DNA from: Alteromonas sp. MMG017
Lineage (GTDB): Bacteria > Pseudomonadota > Gammaproteobacteria > Enterobacterales > Alteromonadaceae
DNA: 64,000 nt
Direction of reading: 5' to 3'
NCBI RefSeq assembly: GCF_018100795.1
Contig: NZ_JAGJDY010000004.1
Span: forward strand, 1-64,000
Positions within the stretch are counted from its first letter, which is position 1. Each line of letters opens with the position of its first letter. The position numbers were made by a program, and so were the translations under genes. This document shows, piece after piece, positions 19,724-29,184 of the stretch. A model generated the notes under the pieces. It saw nothing but the letters and a program-made list of their open reading frames with translations. It was not told the origin of the DNA and searched no databases.

Positions 19724-21565
19724 CTATTCCACGCCAATAAAGCCGCCTGTTTGATGTGCCCATAACTTGGCGTAAATACCATTATGTGCAATTAATTCGG
19801 CATGTGTCCCCTGCTCTACTATCTGTCCTTTTTCTAACACTAACAATCGGTCCATTTGCGCAATCGTTGAGAGCCTGTGTGCAATAGCCAATACAGTTTT
19901 TCCTTCCATAACCTTATCTAGGCTTGCTTGAATAGCGGCTTCAGCTTCTGAGTCTAACGCAGAAGTGGCTTCATCTAAGATTAATACAGGTGCGTCTTTC
20001 AATAGCACACGGGCGATAGCAATACGTTGACGTTGGCCACCGGATAGTTTCACACCACGTTCGCCCACATGGGCGTCATAGCCTGTTCTACCTTGGCTGT
20101 CGGTAAGGGTAAGTATAAATTCATGAGCTTCGGATAACTTGGCTGCGTTTATCATTTCTTCTTCGCTGGCGTTGGTACGCCCATAAAGAATATTGTCACG
20201 CACTGACCTATGCATTAGCGAGGTATCTTGGGTCACCATGCTAATTTTAGCCCGCAAGGTTTCTTGGCCTACTTGCGTGATATCTTGCCCATCAATAACA
20301 ATGCGCCCCGATTGGGTATCATAAAATCGCATCAGCAAATTAACTAATGTGGATTTGCCGGAACCTGAGCGCCCTACCAAACCTACTTTTTCCCCTGGGT
20401 GAATAGCAAGTTCTAGGTTAGAAAATACATCAATGGGTTGGTTATCGGCACCTGCGTAGGCAAAGTCTACGTTATCAAATTTAATCCCGCCACCCTGTAC
20501 GCTAAGCGCTGTCGCTTTAGGCTTATCTTTTACTGCGATAGGTTGCGCTAAGGTATTCATGCCGTCTTGCACCGTACCTAGATTTTCAAACAAGCCGGAT
20601 ACTTCCCACATGATCCAATGGGACATCCCATTTAGGCGAAGAGATAAACTAATCGCAATAGCAATATCGCCAGGTGATGCTAGGTTTTCCATCCATAAAT
20701 AAACAGACAATGCGCCAATCGTAAAGACCAAAATGGCATTCGACATCTCTACGCAAAATTCTAATACCGTTACTAAACGCATTTGGGGATAAACGGTTTG
20801 TAAAAAGCCATCCATGCTTTCTCTAGCGTAGTCAGCTTCTCGGCGGCTGTGGGAAAATAACTTTACTGTGGTGATATTGGTGTAACTATCAACTATTCGC
20901 CCCGTCATCATAGACCTAGCGTCAGCTTGTTTTTGCGATACCTCTTTAAGTTTAGGTACCAGCATGCGCAAGATGAACATGTACACAAAGAACCACACCA
21001 CAAGCGGCACAGCTAAGCGCCAATCGGTACTGAACACCAGTACCACCATTGAGATAAAGTAGACGCTGATGTATACCAGTAAATCGAGCACTTTTGTTAC
21101 GGTTTCACGTACCGATAGCGCGGTTTGCATTACTTTTGTGGCCACGCGGCCCGCAAACTCATCGTGAAAAAAGGTTAAGCTTTGGCCTAATAAATAGCGG
21201 TGGGCTTGCCAGCGAATACGCATAGGGAAATTCCCCATCAGCGACTGGCGTGAAAATAATGAACGCAACAATATAAAGCCTGGAATCAGCACCAGTACGG
21301 TGACCGCCATGCCAATTAAGGTCCATTTTTGTTCAGCTAAAAAGGTTTCTCGATTTTGTTCTGAAAACCAATCTACTAATTGGCCCAAAAAACCGAACAA
21401 CGCGACTTCAAGCACCGCCACAATGGCACTTAAAATAGAGACGGTCGCGATAACGCCCCACATACCTTGCGTGTAGTACTTACAAAAGGCAACGATACCT
21501 GTTGGGGGCTGCCCTGGCGGGGCTTTAGGGAAAGGCTGTGTTAATCGTTCAAAAAATGAAAACAT
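19724..21565 (-). CDS. ABC exporter, fused membrane and ATPase domains
   Basis: The 613-residue protein is a half-transporter of the MsbA/ABCB type. Residues 1 to about 330 form a six-helix transmembrane domain. The C-terminal ATPase has Walker A GRSGSGKST, signature LSGGQRQRIAIARVLL, Walker B VLILDEATSALD and the H-loop AIAHRLSTI. There is no N-terminal C39 peptidase domain, so it is not the expected exporter for the nearby double-glycine peptides. The substrate is unknown; lipid or drug export is typical of the family. Confidence 0.9.
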   Translation of the reverse strand: MFSFFERLTQPFPKAPPGQPPTGIVAFCKYYTQGMWGVIATVSILSAIVAVLEVALFGFLGQLVDWFSEQNRETFLAEQKWTLIGMAVTVLVLIPGFILLRSLFSRQSLMGNFPMRIRWQAHRYLLGQSLTFFHDEFAGRVATKVMQTALSVRETVTKVLDLLVYISVYFISMVVLVFSTDWRLAVPLVVWFFVYMFILRMLVPKLKEVSQKQADARSMMTGRIVDSYTNITTVKLFSHSRREADYARESMDGFLQTVYPQMRLVTVLEFCVEMSNAILVFTIGALSVYLWMENLASPGDIAIAISLSLRLNGMSHWIMWEVSGLFENLGTVQDGMNTLAQPIAVKDKPKATALSVQGGGIKFDNVDFAYAGADNQPIDVFSNLELAIHPGEKVGLVGRSGSGKSTLVNLLMRFYDTQSGRIVIDGQDITQVGQETLRAKISMVTQDTSLMHRSVRDNILYGRTNASEEEMINAAKLSEAHEFILTLTDSQGRTGYDAHVGERGVKLSGGQRQRIAIARVLLKDAPVLILDEATSALDSEAEAAIQASLDKVMEGKTVLAIAHRLSTIAQMDRLLVLEKGQIVEQGTHAELIAHNGIYAKLWAHQTGGFIGVE

Positions 21566-21653
21566 GCAACAAAACTCGTGTCGTTCTACATCAACTTCGT
21601 TTAATTACGTCATTCTACACGATATGTTCAATACTCGGGTTTAAAACATCGAC

Positions 21654-22268
21654 TTACTCATCTTTGTAGCCTAAGTTTTTCAAAATGCTCTCTACCTTTT
21701 CGCTATGCTGCGCTTGCCACTGCTGAAGATTCATCGCAGCATCTTTCTCGCCCCGAGCAAAGGCTATATCAAAGGCTTCTTGTGCTTGCGCCTGCGGTAT
21801 TACCGCAATACCTTCTTCGTCAGCCACAATAATGTCACCCGCATTCACCGTCACTCCGCCACATTGAATAGGCTGATTAAGAGGCGATATACACTTTTTG
21901 GCACCTGGCTTAGGCACTACACCAAGGGCAAAGACCGGGAACTGATTGTCTGTGGTTTCTGCTAAGTCTCTAATGACACCGTCGATAACAAACCCTTTGA
22001 TGCCTCTAGACTGTGCAATTGCACACACGTTACCGCCAGCCACTGCGAATTTATCATCAGCCTCAACCACGATAATATCGCCTGCTTTTGCGCGATAAAT
22101 CGCTGCGTGAAGCATAAGGTGATCGCCCGCCTCGCATTTCACTGTGAAGGCTGGCCCAGCAATACGTGGTATAGGTTGCCACAACGGCTTGATTCTATAA
22201 TCCATAAACTGCTCTCGTGGCAGTGCATCGGCGTATTCACATGGTGATACTGTATCGTATTGCTTCAT
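21654..22268 (-). CDS. RraA-like / HMG-aldolase-family protein
   Basis: The 204-residue product has the RraA-fold motif GFVIDGVIRD with the DGxxRD residues that bind metal and substrate in 4-hydroxy-4-methyl-2-oxoglutarate aldolases, and VVEADDKFAVAGGNVCAIAQ upstream. Some family members inhibit RNase E (RraA), others are aldolases or oxaloacetate decarboxylases. The family assignment is firm; the exact activity cannot be chosen from sequence. It lies 88 bp upstream of the ABC exporter gene on the same strand. Confidence 0.8.
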   Translation of the reverse strand: MKQYDTVSPCEYADALPREQFMDYRIKPLWQPIPRIAGPAFTVKCEAGDHLMLHAAIYRAKAGDIIVVEADDKFAVAGGNVCAIAQSRGIKGFVIDGVIRDLAETTDNQFPVFALGVVPKPGAKKCISPLNQPIQCGGVTVNAGDIIVADEEGIAVIPQAQAQEAFDIAFARGEKDAAMNLQQWQAQHSEKVESILKNLGYKDE

Positions 22269-22616
22269 ATTAATTCCTTCAGCGTTAAATGAAGTGCAAA
22301 GGCGTGTTGCTATCCCAATGTGACCAATATATCGAAATTATATACAGAAGTTGTTACAAGCTATGTATTTTCACTATAAGTGCTTTTTCTAATGGAAGGA
22401 GCGTGATAAATATTACGGTAAGAGAATACTGTCTTTCGTGCTTTGTTTTAAAGGCCTTGTTTTAGAGAGCTTACACTCGCCTGCACTCGCTAGTGCATCA
22501 CAAAACGGCGATAGAGGCGATGAGTCAGTATTCGGCCAACGAGATATGAACTTAACGACATAAATTAATAACGACTTGGTTCAAAAACAAGCTTATAAAA
22601 ATAGGAATAACAATCC
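22269..22616. other. Divergent intergenic region, RraA-like gene and M13 peptidase
   Basis: These 348 bp hold no gene. A TATAAT on the minus strand (22337-22342) is a possible -10 for the RraA-like gene but lacks a good -35. The M13 peptidase start has AGGAA 8 nt upstream. Nothing else stands out. Confidence 0.5.
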
Positions 22617-24677
22617 ATGTTGAAAAGCGTAATTAGCTTAAGCGTTGCATTAGCACTTAGTGCATGTAGTCCGCAAAATACACAACCAGAAAACCAAGCG
22701 CCAACCGCTGTAACGCAACAGCAAGAATTAAAGTCCGGCGTGAATAAAGAAAACATGGATTTAACTGCCGATCCTGGTAACGACTTCTTCCAATACGTGA
22801 ATGGCACGTGGGTTGATAACCTTGAGATCCCAGCCGACAAATCAAGTTATGGCGCTTTCACGATTTTGCGTGACGAATCTCAAGACCATGTAATGAAAAT
22901 AATCAAAAGTTCCGCCGAAGGCGACTTTGCAGATGGCACCGACGAGCAAAAAGTGGGCGATTTCTACCGTGCTTACATGGATACGGATACACTTAATGAA
23001 TTGGGTATAAGCCCAATTAATGCCGATATTGAAAAGATTGAAGGCATTACCAATTACGATGAACTAGCTGCATACTTTGCCTATGCCACCCGTTACGGCT
23101 ATGCGAGTCCCTTCAACGTTGGTCAAAATGCAGATTTCAAATCGCCTGATTCTTATATGATTTATACATGGCAGTCTGGCCTTGGTTTGCCTGAGCGCGA
23201 TTACTACTTTAAAGACGACGCCAAATCACAAGAAATTCGCGATGCTTATGTTAAACATATTGAAACCATGTTTACGCTTGCGGAATTCGACGCGCCATCA
23301 GATAACGCTCAAATGTTGTTTGATATGGAAAGCCGTATTGCAGAAATGCATATGAAGAAAGAGGAAGTGCGTAATTGGGCGGCTAACTATAACAAAGTGC
23401 CGGTATCAGAACTAAGCACGCATATGCCCAACTTCCCGTGGGAATTATTCCTTAAAGAAATGGAATTAGACGATTTAGATAGCATTGTATTCCTGCAAAC
23501 TGATTTCATGAAGCAAATGGATACGTTCATCACTGAAACCTCTCTGGAAGATTGGAAGGTATTTTTAAAATGGGGCTTACTTAATGCCTCAGCCAGTCGA
23601 TTAAGTGAAGATTTCGACACCGCTAATTTCAACTTTTACAGCAAAACACTCCGTGGGGTTGAAGAGCCTGAGCCCCGCTGGCGTAGAGCTGTTAGCCTTT
23701 CTAATGCTCATGTAGGCGAAGTTATCGGTAAAGTATACGTGAAACAATACTTCCCACCTGAAGCAAAAGAGCGCATGACCGAAATGGTGAGCAATCTTTT
23801 ATTAGCCTACAAAGACAGTATTGAAAAGCTTGATTGGATGACAGATGAAACACGTGAGCAGGCGTTAGATAAGCTCTCTAAATTTACTGTTAAAATTGGC
23901 TACCCCGATACGTGGAAAGACTATTCTCAGCTAGTAGTGAAAGGCAGCGATTTATTTGGCAACTTAAAGCGTTCGTCGGATGTTGCCTACGAAGAGATGC
24001 TTAAGAAACAAGGCGGCCCAGTATGGAAGCATGAGTGGGGCATGACACCTCAAACCGTTAATGCTTACTACAACCCAACGGCAAATGAAATTGTTTTCCC
24101 AGCGGCCATACTTCAGCCGCCTTTTTTCGATATGAATGCGGAAGACGCGGTAAACTACGGCGGCATTGGTGCGGTTATCGGGCATGAAATTGGTCACGGC
24201 TTTGATGATGCAGGTTCAACGTTTGATGGCGATGGCGCGTTACGAAACTGGTGGACTGATACTGACCGTCAAGAATTTGAAGCAAGAACGGCTAAACTTG
24301 TCGAGCAATTCAACGAATTCGAAGCCCTGCCAGAGCTATTCGTCAACGGTGAATACACTCTTGGGGAAAACATCGGCGACTTGGGTGGTATTAGTATTGC
24401 GCTTAAAGCCTACCACTTAACCTTAGAGGGTGAAGAAGCCCCTGTTATTGACGGTTATACCGGTGACCAGCGCGTATTTATTGGTTATGGTCAAGTATGG
24501 GCAAGCAAGTACCGTGACGAAGCCCTACGCAGCCAAATTCAAACCGACACTCACTCACCAACGAAATTCCGTACTAACGGCGCGTTGCGCAACGTGCCTG
24601 AATTTTACGAGGCGTTTGATGTGACCGAGGAAAATGATTTGTATTTACCGCCAGAAGAGCGCGTAAAAATTTGGTAA
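22617..24677 (+). CDS. M13-family zinc metallopeptidase lipoprotein (PepO-like)
   Basis: The 686-residue protein starts with a lipoprotein signal (LALSAC, cysteine at residue 17) followed by a Gln/Pro/Asn-rich linker. It has the neprilysin-type catalytic site HEIGH (H523, E524, H527), the third zinc ligand E584 in ENIGD, the substrate-binding NAYYNP motif and the C-terminal tryptophan (VKIW) usual for the family. It should cleave oligopeptides in the periplasm or at the membrane. It is a single gene with its own terminator. Confidence 0.93.
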   Translation: MLKSVISLSVALALSACSPQNTQPENQAPTAVTQQQELKSGVNKENMDLTADPGNDFFQYVNGTWVDNLEIPADKSSYGAFTILRDESQDHVMKIIKSSAEGDFADGTDEQKVGDFYRAYMDTDTLNELGISPINADIEKIEGITNYDELAAYFAYATRYGYASPFNVGQNADFKSPDSYMIYTWQSGLGLPERDYYFKDDAKSQEIRDAYVKHIETMFTLAEFDAPSDNAQMLFDMESRIAEMHMKKEEVRNWAANYNKVPVSELSTHMPNFPWELFLKEMELDDLDSIVFLQTDFMKQMDTFITETSLEDWKVFLKWGLLNASASRLSEDFDTANFNFYSKTLRGVEEPEPRWRRAVSLSNAHVGEVIGKVYVKQYFPPEAKERMTEMVSNLLLAYKDSIEKLDWMTDETREQALDKLSKFTVKIGYPDTWKDYSQLVVKGSDLFGNLKRSSDVAYEEMLKKQGGPVWKHEWGMTPQTVNAYYNPTANEIVFPAAILQPPFFDMNAEDAVNYGGIGAVIGHEIGHGFDDAGSTFDGDGALRNWWTDTDRQEFEARTAKLVEQFNEFEALPELFVNGEYTLGENIGDLGGISIALKAYHLTLEGEEAPVIDGYTGDQRVFIGYGQVWASKYRDEALRSQIQTDTHSPTKFRTNGALRNVPEFYEAFDVTEENDLYLPPEERVKIW

Positions 24678-24702
24678 TAGGCATTAATTAATATCATTAA
24701 CG

Positions 24703-24729
24703 AGGCGGCAATTCATTGTCGCCTTTTTT
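24703..24729 (+). terminator. Intrinsic terminator of the M13 peptidase gene
   Basis: AGGCGGCAA and TTGTCGCCT form a 9-bp stem (one G-T pair) with a 4-nt loop, followed by a T-run, 25 bp past the stop. Confidence 0.8.
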
Positions 24730-24832
24730 ATATCTGCATTAAATTTGTGGAACGTGGCTAAATCGTAAAAGAACAATAGCCATTATTCGCTAGCCATGTT
24801 GCCCTGTTATGTTCCTTAGAAAAAATGGGCTA

Positions 24833-24874
24833 GGCTTATGGCTTATGGCTTATGGCTTATGGCTTATGGCTTAT
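24833..24874. repeat. Six tandem copies of the heptamer GGCTTAT
   Basis: Six exact, uninterrupted copies of GGCTTAT end at the stop codon (TTA on the plus strand, 24874-24876) of the following minus-strand gene. The array is therefore in its 3' untranslated region. A second heptamer array of the same copy number, at another stop codon, is at 37662-37703. Confidence 0.95.
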
Positions 24875-25272
24875 TAAGGATTGGCCAATTCACCCAATAC
24901 TGCAATGGCTTCATCGGCTCGGCCAGCGGGAACGAAAATATGGTCGTGATAAAAGCCCGCTACCACATTAGCGCTAATTTCCGCCCGGGTAAGCGCAGCC
25001 GACATAGCTGCGGTCATACCCACCGCATCTAAACTTGAATGGACATTACAGGTAATGCGCTTGTAGGTGCTATCCACAGCAAAGCCTTCGTTGCTTGCAA
25101 AAGATGATTCAAAAATAAGGGTTGTACCTTCATCTTCTTTATACACCATTAAGGCATTGGCTAATTGAGTTGGCGAAACCGCGTAAGGCACACTCACAAA
25201 TACGAACGCCTCAGCGCTTAGAACCGGCTGAAGTGTTTTTAGCAATGTATTTAAATCTGTTTCGCCTGACAT
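24874..25272 (-). CDS. ACT-domain protein
   Basis: The 132-residue product resembles the paired small ACT domains (ACT_3/ACT_7 type) that bind amino acids: AEAFVFVSVP and the C-terminal half VVAGFYHDHIFVPAGRADEAIAVL with the usual AVGMTAAMSAALTRA helix. I chose the ATG at 25272 because GGGG lies 7-8 nt upstream; upstream residues look non-conserved. Ligand and target are unknown. It lies between the helicase gene dbpA and the heptamer array. Confidence 0.7.
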   Translation of the reverse strand: MSGETDLNTLLKTLQPVLSAEAFVFVSVPYAVSPTQLANALMVYKEDEGTTLIFESSFASNEGFAVDSTYKRITCNVHSSLDAVGMTAAMSAALTRAEISANVVAGFYHDHIFVPAGRADEAIAVLGELANP

Positions 25273-25362
25273 CACACCGCCCCTGTTTTGCCTGTCCAAC
25301 TCATTGAATATATTTTGCCCAAGCCGTGTTCCATACGCTTAGGCTGTTCGATGCTAAATCAC

Positions 25363-26745
25363 TTACAGCTTACGCGCTCTTATGCGCTTGCCTTTAATTT
25401 TACCTTCGCGGAAGTGATTCATAGCGCGCTTTACGCTTCGCAATTTAACCGCAATAAAGCTTTGGCTATTTTGCACTGCAATTTTGCCTACATCATCACC
25501 TGGTATGCCTGCATCTTTAGTAAGCGCACCTACTAAGTCACCAGGACGAAGCTTTTGCTTTTTACCAGCACTTAATGAAATACAGCTAAATTCAGGTTCG
25601 ATGATGCGGTTTTTATGGAAACGTAAGCCTTGTGCGCCTTTTAACGGAATATCAGTGCCTTGAAGCACTTCAATTTTACGCAAAAAATGCTCTTCCTCGT
25701 CGCCCACTAACGTTATTGCAGTGCCTTCAGCGCCAGCACGAGCGGTACGGCCAATACGGTGAATATGCGTTTCAGGCTCTTCGCTTACTGTGTAGTTGAT
25801 CACACAAGGAATATCATCAATATCAAGCCCACGTGCGGCTACATCAGTAGCAACCAGCACTTGAAGTGCATCACTGGCAAACTGATTAAGTACCGCGGTA
25901 CGCTCATACTGCTCCATTTCGCCTTGCAAACCTGCTGCGCTGAAGCCATCTTCCAGTAATGATGCGACCACTTCGATCACTTGTACTCGTCGGTTACAAA
26001 ACACGATAGCAGTTTTAGGCTGGGAATCGGTCAGAATAGCTTTGAGCGTTTGTATTCGAGTGTGAGGAAGTACGTTGTAGCCAATTTGAGTAATCGACGG
26101 TTTGCTCGACTCGTCACTTTCAACCTTACAAATTACAGGCTCAGTTAAATACTGATCGGCAATACGTTCAATTTCTTCCGTATAAGTCGCAGAAAACAGT
26201 AAAGTTTGCACACCTTTCTTCATTGGCGAAAAGATGACTTTTAAGTCATCTTCAAAGCCCATATCTAGCATGCGGTCAGCTTCATCAAGCACGCGTAAAC
26301 GCACATTTTTTAGCATTAGCCTGCGTTTCTCTACATGCTCCATCACGCGACCTGGCGTGCCAACTACAACATGTGCACCGTGCTTAAGCGACTGGATTTG
26401 TGGGCCCATAGGTTGGCCGCCACAAATAGTCATCACCTTTATATTGCCAATTTGCTTTGCGGCATTTCTATATTGTACGGCGACTTGGTCTGCCAACTCT
26501 CGCGTTGGGCACAATACCAATACTTGCGTTGCAAATAAGGTAGGGTCAATCTTTTCAAGGGCCGGTATTACGAAGCAAAGTGTTTTACCACTGCCTGTTT
26601 GCGCTTGTCCAATAATGTCGCTACCTGCTAATGCATGAGGTAAAGACTGTGCTTGAATGGGCGATAAGGCAAAAATACCCTGTGCATCTAACGCTTTTGT
26701 GATAGCTGGATTTATTTCCAACTGCTTTACAGTTTCAATTGTCAT
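25363..26745 (-). CDS. dbpA: ATP-dependent RNA helicase DbpA
   Basis: DbpA is a DEAD-box helicase that binds 23S rRNA hairpin 92 and acts in late 50S assembly. The 460-residue product has the Q motif (FALSPIQAQSLP), motif I QTGSGKT, DEAD as DEADRMLD, SAT, and HRIGRTARA. It ends with the DbpA-type RNA-recognition domain (GDLVGALTKDAGI, KIAVQNSQSFIAV). I chose ATG 26745; an upstream in-frame TTG has no good ribosome-binding site. It lies 33 bp downstream of pyrC. Confidence 0.93.
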   Translation of the reverse strand: MTIETVKQLEINPAITKALDAQGIFALSPIQAQSLPHALAGSDIIGQAQTGSGKTLCFVIPALEKIDPTLFATQVLVLCPTRELADQVAVQYRNAAKQIGNIKVMTICGGQPMGPQIQSLKHGAHVVVGTPGRVMEHVEKRRLMLKNVRLRVLDEADRMLDMGFEDDLKVIFSPMKKGVQTLLFSATYTEEIERIADQYLTEPVICKVESDESSKPSITQIGYNVLPHTRIQTLKAILTDSQPKTAIVFCNRRVQVIEVVASLLEDGFSAAGLQGEMEQYERTAVLNQFASDALQVLVATDVAARGLDIDDIPCVINYTVSEEPETHIHRIGRTARAGAEGTAITLVGDEEEHFLRKIEVLQGTDIPLKGAQGLRFHKNRIIEPEFSCISLSAGKKQKLRPGDLVGALTKDAGIPGDDVGKIAVQNSQSFIAVKLRSVKRAMNHFREGKIKGKRIRARKL

Positions 26746-26778
26746 TTCTGTTTTTTCCAAAGATGCATATACGTAGCG

Positions 26779-27837
26779 TTAGTCAGCCGAGCGTGTTTGG
26801 AAAGTATCTTGTAGTTTCCATTGAAGCGTCTGCCCTGCATAGAAAGGGACCATATCGGTACCATCAGCTAACGTGACCTGTTCAGGTACTGTCCACGCTT
26901 CTTTTACTAACGTCATTGTTGTGTTGTTTCTAGGTAATCCGTAGAAGTCAGCACCGTAGTTACTGGCGAACCCTTCTAGCTTATCTAATGCGCCTAACTG
27001 CTCGAACACTTCAGCATAAAGCTCGATGGCAGACCATGCGCTGTAGCAACCTGCACAACCACACGCATTCTCTTTTTTATGTTTTGCATGAGGGGCTGAA
27101 TCAGTCCCTAAGAAGAATTTGCTGTTACCGCTGGCTACCACATCTTGCAGTGCTTTTTGATGGGTATTTCGTTTTAAAACGGGCAAACAGTAATTGTGTG
27201 GACGAACACCACCAACCAGCAGGTCATTGCGATTTAACAATAAATGTTGTGGCGTAATTGTGGCACCTACGTTGGCACTAGCATCAACGACAAAGGCCGC
27301 AGCGTCTGCGGTAGTAATATGTTCAAACACCACTTTCAAGTTCGGGAAAGCCGCCACAATTGGTGCTAAATGCGTATCGATGAATACTTTTTCACGGTCA
27401 AAGATATCAATGTGCGTTTCGGTAACTTCACCATGAATAAGTAGCAATAACCCGTGAGCCTCCATGGCCTCAAAAACAGGGTATAACGCCTCGATACCTT
27501 TTACTGCAGCATCTGAGTTGGTGGTAGCGCCAGCCGGGTATAGCTTACACGCCGTGACGCCAGCGGCTTTCGCATCAGCAATATCTTGTACTGATGTGGT
27601 GTTTGTCAAAAAGAGAGTCATTAGTGGTTCAAAGTTGCTACCCGCAGGGCGAGCCGCTTCTATACGCTGTTTGTAAGCAACCGCCATAGTTGCATTAACT
27701 ACTGGTGGAACCAAGTTAGGCATAACGATGGCTCGCTGGAAACAACGGGCTGTAGCGGGGACCGTTTCTGCTAGCATTTCGTTGTCACGAAAATGTAAGT
27801 GCCAATCATCGGGGGTTCTAATCGTTAGCGTTTGCAT
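26779..27837 (-). CDS. pyrC: Dihydroorotase (type II)
   Basis: PyrC cyclises N-carbamoyl-aspartate to dihydroorotate in pyrimidine synthesis. The 352-residue product has the metal ligands in HLHFRD (H13, H15), the carbamylated lysine in [13 protein letters not shown], the HGEVT and FEHITT motifs and the FLGTDSAPH catalytic aspartate. Length matches E. coli PyrC (348). It lies downstream of phnA with 28 bp between them and upstream of dbpA on the same strand. Confidence 0.97.
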   Translation of the reverse strand: MQTLTIRTPDDWHLHFRDNEMLAETVPATARCFQRAIVMPNLVPPVVNATMAVAYKQRIEAARPAGSNFEPLMTLFLTNTTSVQDIADAKAAGVTACKLYPAGATTNSDAAVKGIEALYPVFEAMEAHGLLLLIHGEVTETHIDIFDREKVFIDTHLAPIVAAFPNLKVVFEHITTADAAAFVVDASANVGATITPQHLLLNRNDLLVGGVRPHNYCLPVLKRNTHQKALQDVVASGNSKFFLGTDSAPHAKHKKENACGCAGCYSAWSAIELYAEVFEQLGALDKLEGFASNYGADFYGLPRNNTTMTLVKEAWTVPEQVTLADGTDMVPFYAGQTLQWKLQDTFQTRSAD

Positions 27838-27865
27838 AACCGAGAGCTCTCTTCTTTAAGACCAA

Positions 27866-28423
27866 TTAAGATTTTTTTGTATAAGCCGCAATAATGACAA
27901 TGCGGGTGCCGTTAACTTTACCTTCAATATGCAAAGGATTATCGCTTAGGCTAATGCCTCTTACCGGCGTACCGCGTTTAGCCGTAAAGTTAGCTCCCTT
28001 AACGGTAAGGTCTTTAACTAGGTGCACATTATCGCCAGCTTGCAGCGCAGTACCGTTACAATCAAGCGTAGCTTCCTGCTCTATAAGCCCGGCTTCTGCC
28101 CACTGTTTAACATCGTCTTCTAGATAAGCCATGTCTAACAAATCTTGTGCCCAGCTTTCGCCGCTTATTTTATTAAGCATACGGTAAGCCACCACTTGAA
28201 CTGCGGGTGTAGGTGACCACATGGCGTCATTAAGGCAACGCCAGTGATTAGTGTCTATATCGGCTTCACTGTTAAGTTGCATGCGGCAGGTTTGGCAGGT
28301 AAGTACCGCGCAGCCAGCAGTTTCATCTGGCGATTCGGGTACCATATAAACGTCTAAATTTTCGGTGTTCTTACACATCTCGCAAGCGTTATCCGCTCGA
28401 TTGAAAACAGCTTCTTGAAGCAC
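27866..28423 (-). CDS. phnA: PhnA-family protein
   Basis: The C-terminal 75 residues (CNGTALQAGDNVHLVKDLTVKG onward) match the PhnA domain, an SH3-like fold of unknown function once linked to phosphonate use. The N-terminal part has a zinc-ribbon-like CEMC...CQTC pair instead of the short E. coli ribbon. I chose the GTG at 28423 (185 residues), since an upstream TTG would lie ahead of the likely transcription start. No phn genes are nearby, so phosphonate metabolism is not indicated. Confidence 0.75.
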   Translation of the reverse strand: MLQEAVFNRADNACEMCKNTENLDVYMVPESPDETAGCAVLTCQTCRMQLNSEADIDTNHWRCLNDAMWSPTPAVQVVAYRMLNKISGESWAQDLLDMAYLEDDVKQWAEAGLIEQEATLDCNGTALQAGDNVHLVKDLTVKGANFTAKRGTPVRGISLSDNPLHIEGKVNGTRIVIIAAYTKKS

Positions 28424-28441
28424 AGCAAATGTCCCTACAAT

Positions 28442-28476
28442 ATTTTGCCGCAAAGTATACCACAATTCGGCAAAAT
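28442..28476 (-). promoter_or_regulatory. Extended -10 promoter inside an inverted repeat, upstream of phnA
   Basis: Arms ATTTTGCCG and CGGCAAAAT (9 bp each) enclose an extended -10 element TGGTATACT on the minus strand. No good -35 is present. A protein bound to the repeat would cover the promoter, so it is a candidate operator for phnA. Confidence 0.4.
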
Positions 28477-28507
28477 AGGGGCTGGCTAAAACGCCTTCTC
28501 ATCACTG

Positions 28508-29086
28508 TTAAGGCGTGTCGTGAGAGACCCAAATCAATTTACTAGTATCGTAGCCGTTCTGTGTAGCTTGGGCCAAAAGGACATCGATAGTGTCTTGCGG
28601 TAAGGTTTTTTCTCTGGCTAATATCCACAGGTACTCTCTATCAGGCCCTGTAATCATGGCATATTGATAGTCTTCTTTGTCTAACGCCATCACAACATAA
28701 CTGGCATAGAAAGGCCCAAAGAATGATACTTTCAAATGCGCAATATCGGCACTCGATACAAAATAGGCTTTCCCTTCGGCTTCATCCCACTTTGCTTCTT
28801 CTTGCGAATAACCTCGGTTAATAACCTTTACGCCCCCATCATCACGCGTAGAGTAGGTTGCCGTTACATTGGATAGCCCCTCTTCAAAACTGTGATCGTA
28901 GCGCGCAATTTCGTACCACTGACCTAAATAGCGATCTAGCTCAAACCCATCCACCGGCGCAACGCCGTCTGGCACTGATGTACATCCAACTAAGGTAAAT
29001 AACATGGTTACACTCAACCATTTTTTACTATGCTGGCTAAACAATCGGCGAAAAATACCTTCATACGTATTCAATGTGTTAAACAT
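28508..29086 (-). CDS. blc: Outer-membrane lipocalin (Blc-like)
   Basis: The 192-residue protein has a long signal with the lipobox TLVGC (cysteine near residue 35), then the bacterial lipocalin core: LDRYLGQWYEIARYDHSFEEGL with the invariant GxW, NVTATYS, and the C-terminal R-containing motif YLWILARE. Blc-type lipocalins are outer-membrane lipoproteins that bind lysophospholipids and help membrane repair. ATG 29086 has GGGGA 8 nt upstream. Confidence 0.88.
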   Translation of the reverse strand: MFNTLNTYEGIFRRLFSQHSKKWLSVTMLFTLVGCTSVPDGVAPVDGFELDRYLGQWYEIARYDHSFEEGLSNVTATYSTRDDGGVKVINRGYSQEEAKWDEAEGKAYFVSSADIAHLKVSFFGPFYASYVVMALDKEDYQYAMITGPDREYLWILAREKTLPQDTIDVLLAQATQNGYDTSKLIWVSHDTP

Positions 29087-29184
29087 CGACTAATCCCCTA
29101 GCTTCATCTATATATGGCTTACTTTAGCAAAATAGCAGGTTATTGTAGCTGCTAGCGCAATTGCACATTTATTTGGAGTATAAG

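Noticed and set aside
19724..21565. ABC exporter considered as the microcin exporter
   Set aside because: No C39 peptidase domain at its N-terminus, and it is separated by the secE-nusG-tRNA unit.
24833..24874. Heptamer array considered as a CRISPR
   Set aside because: Units are 7 bp with no spacers, so it is a simple tandem repeat.
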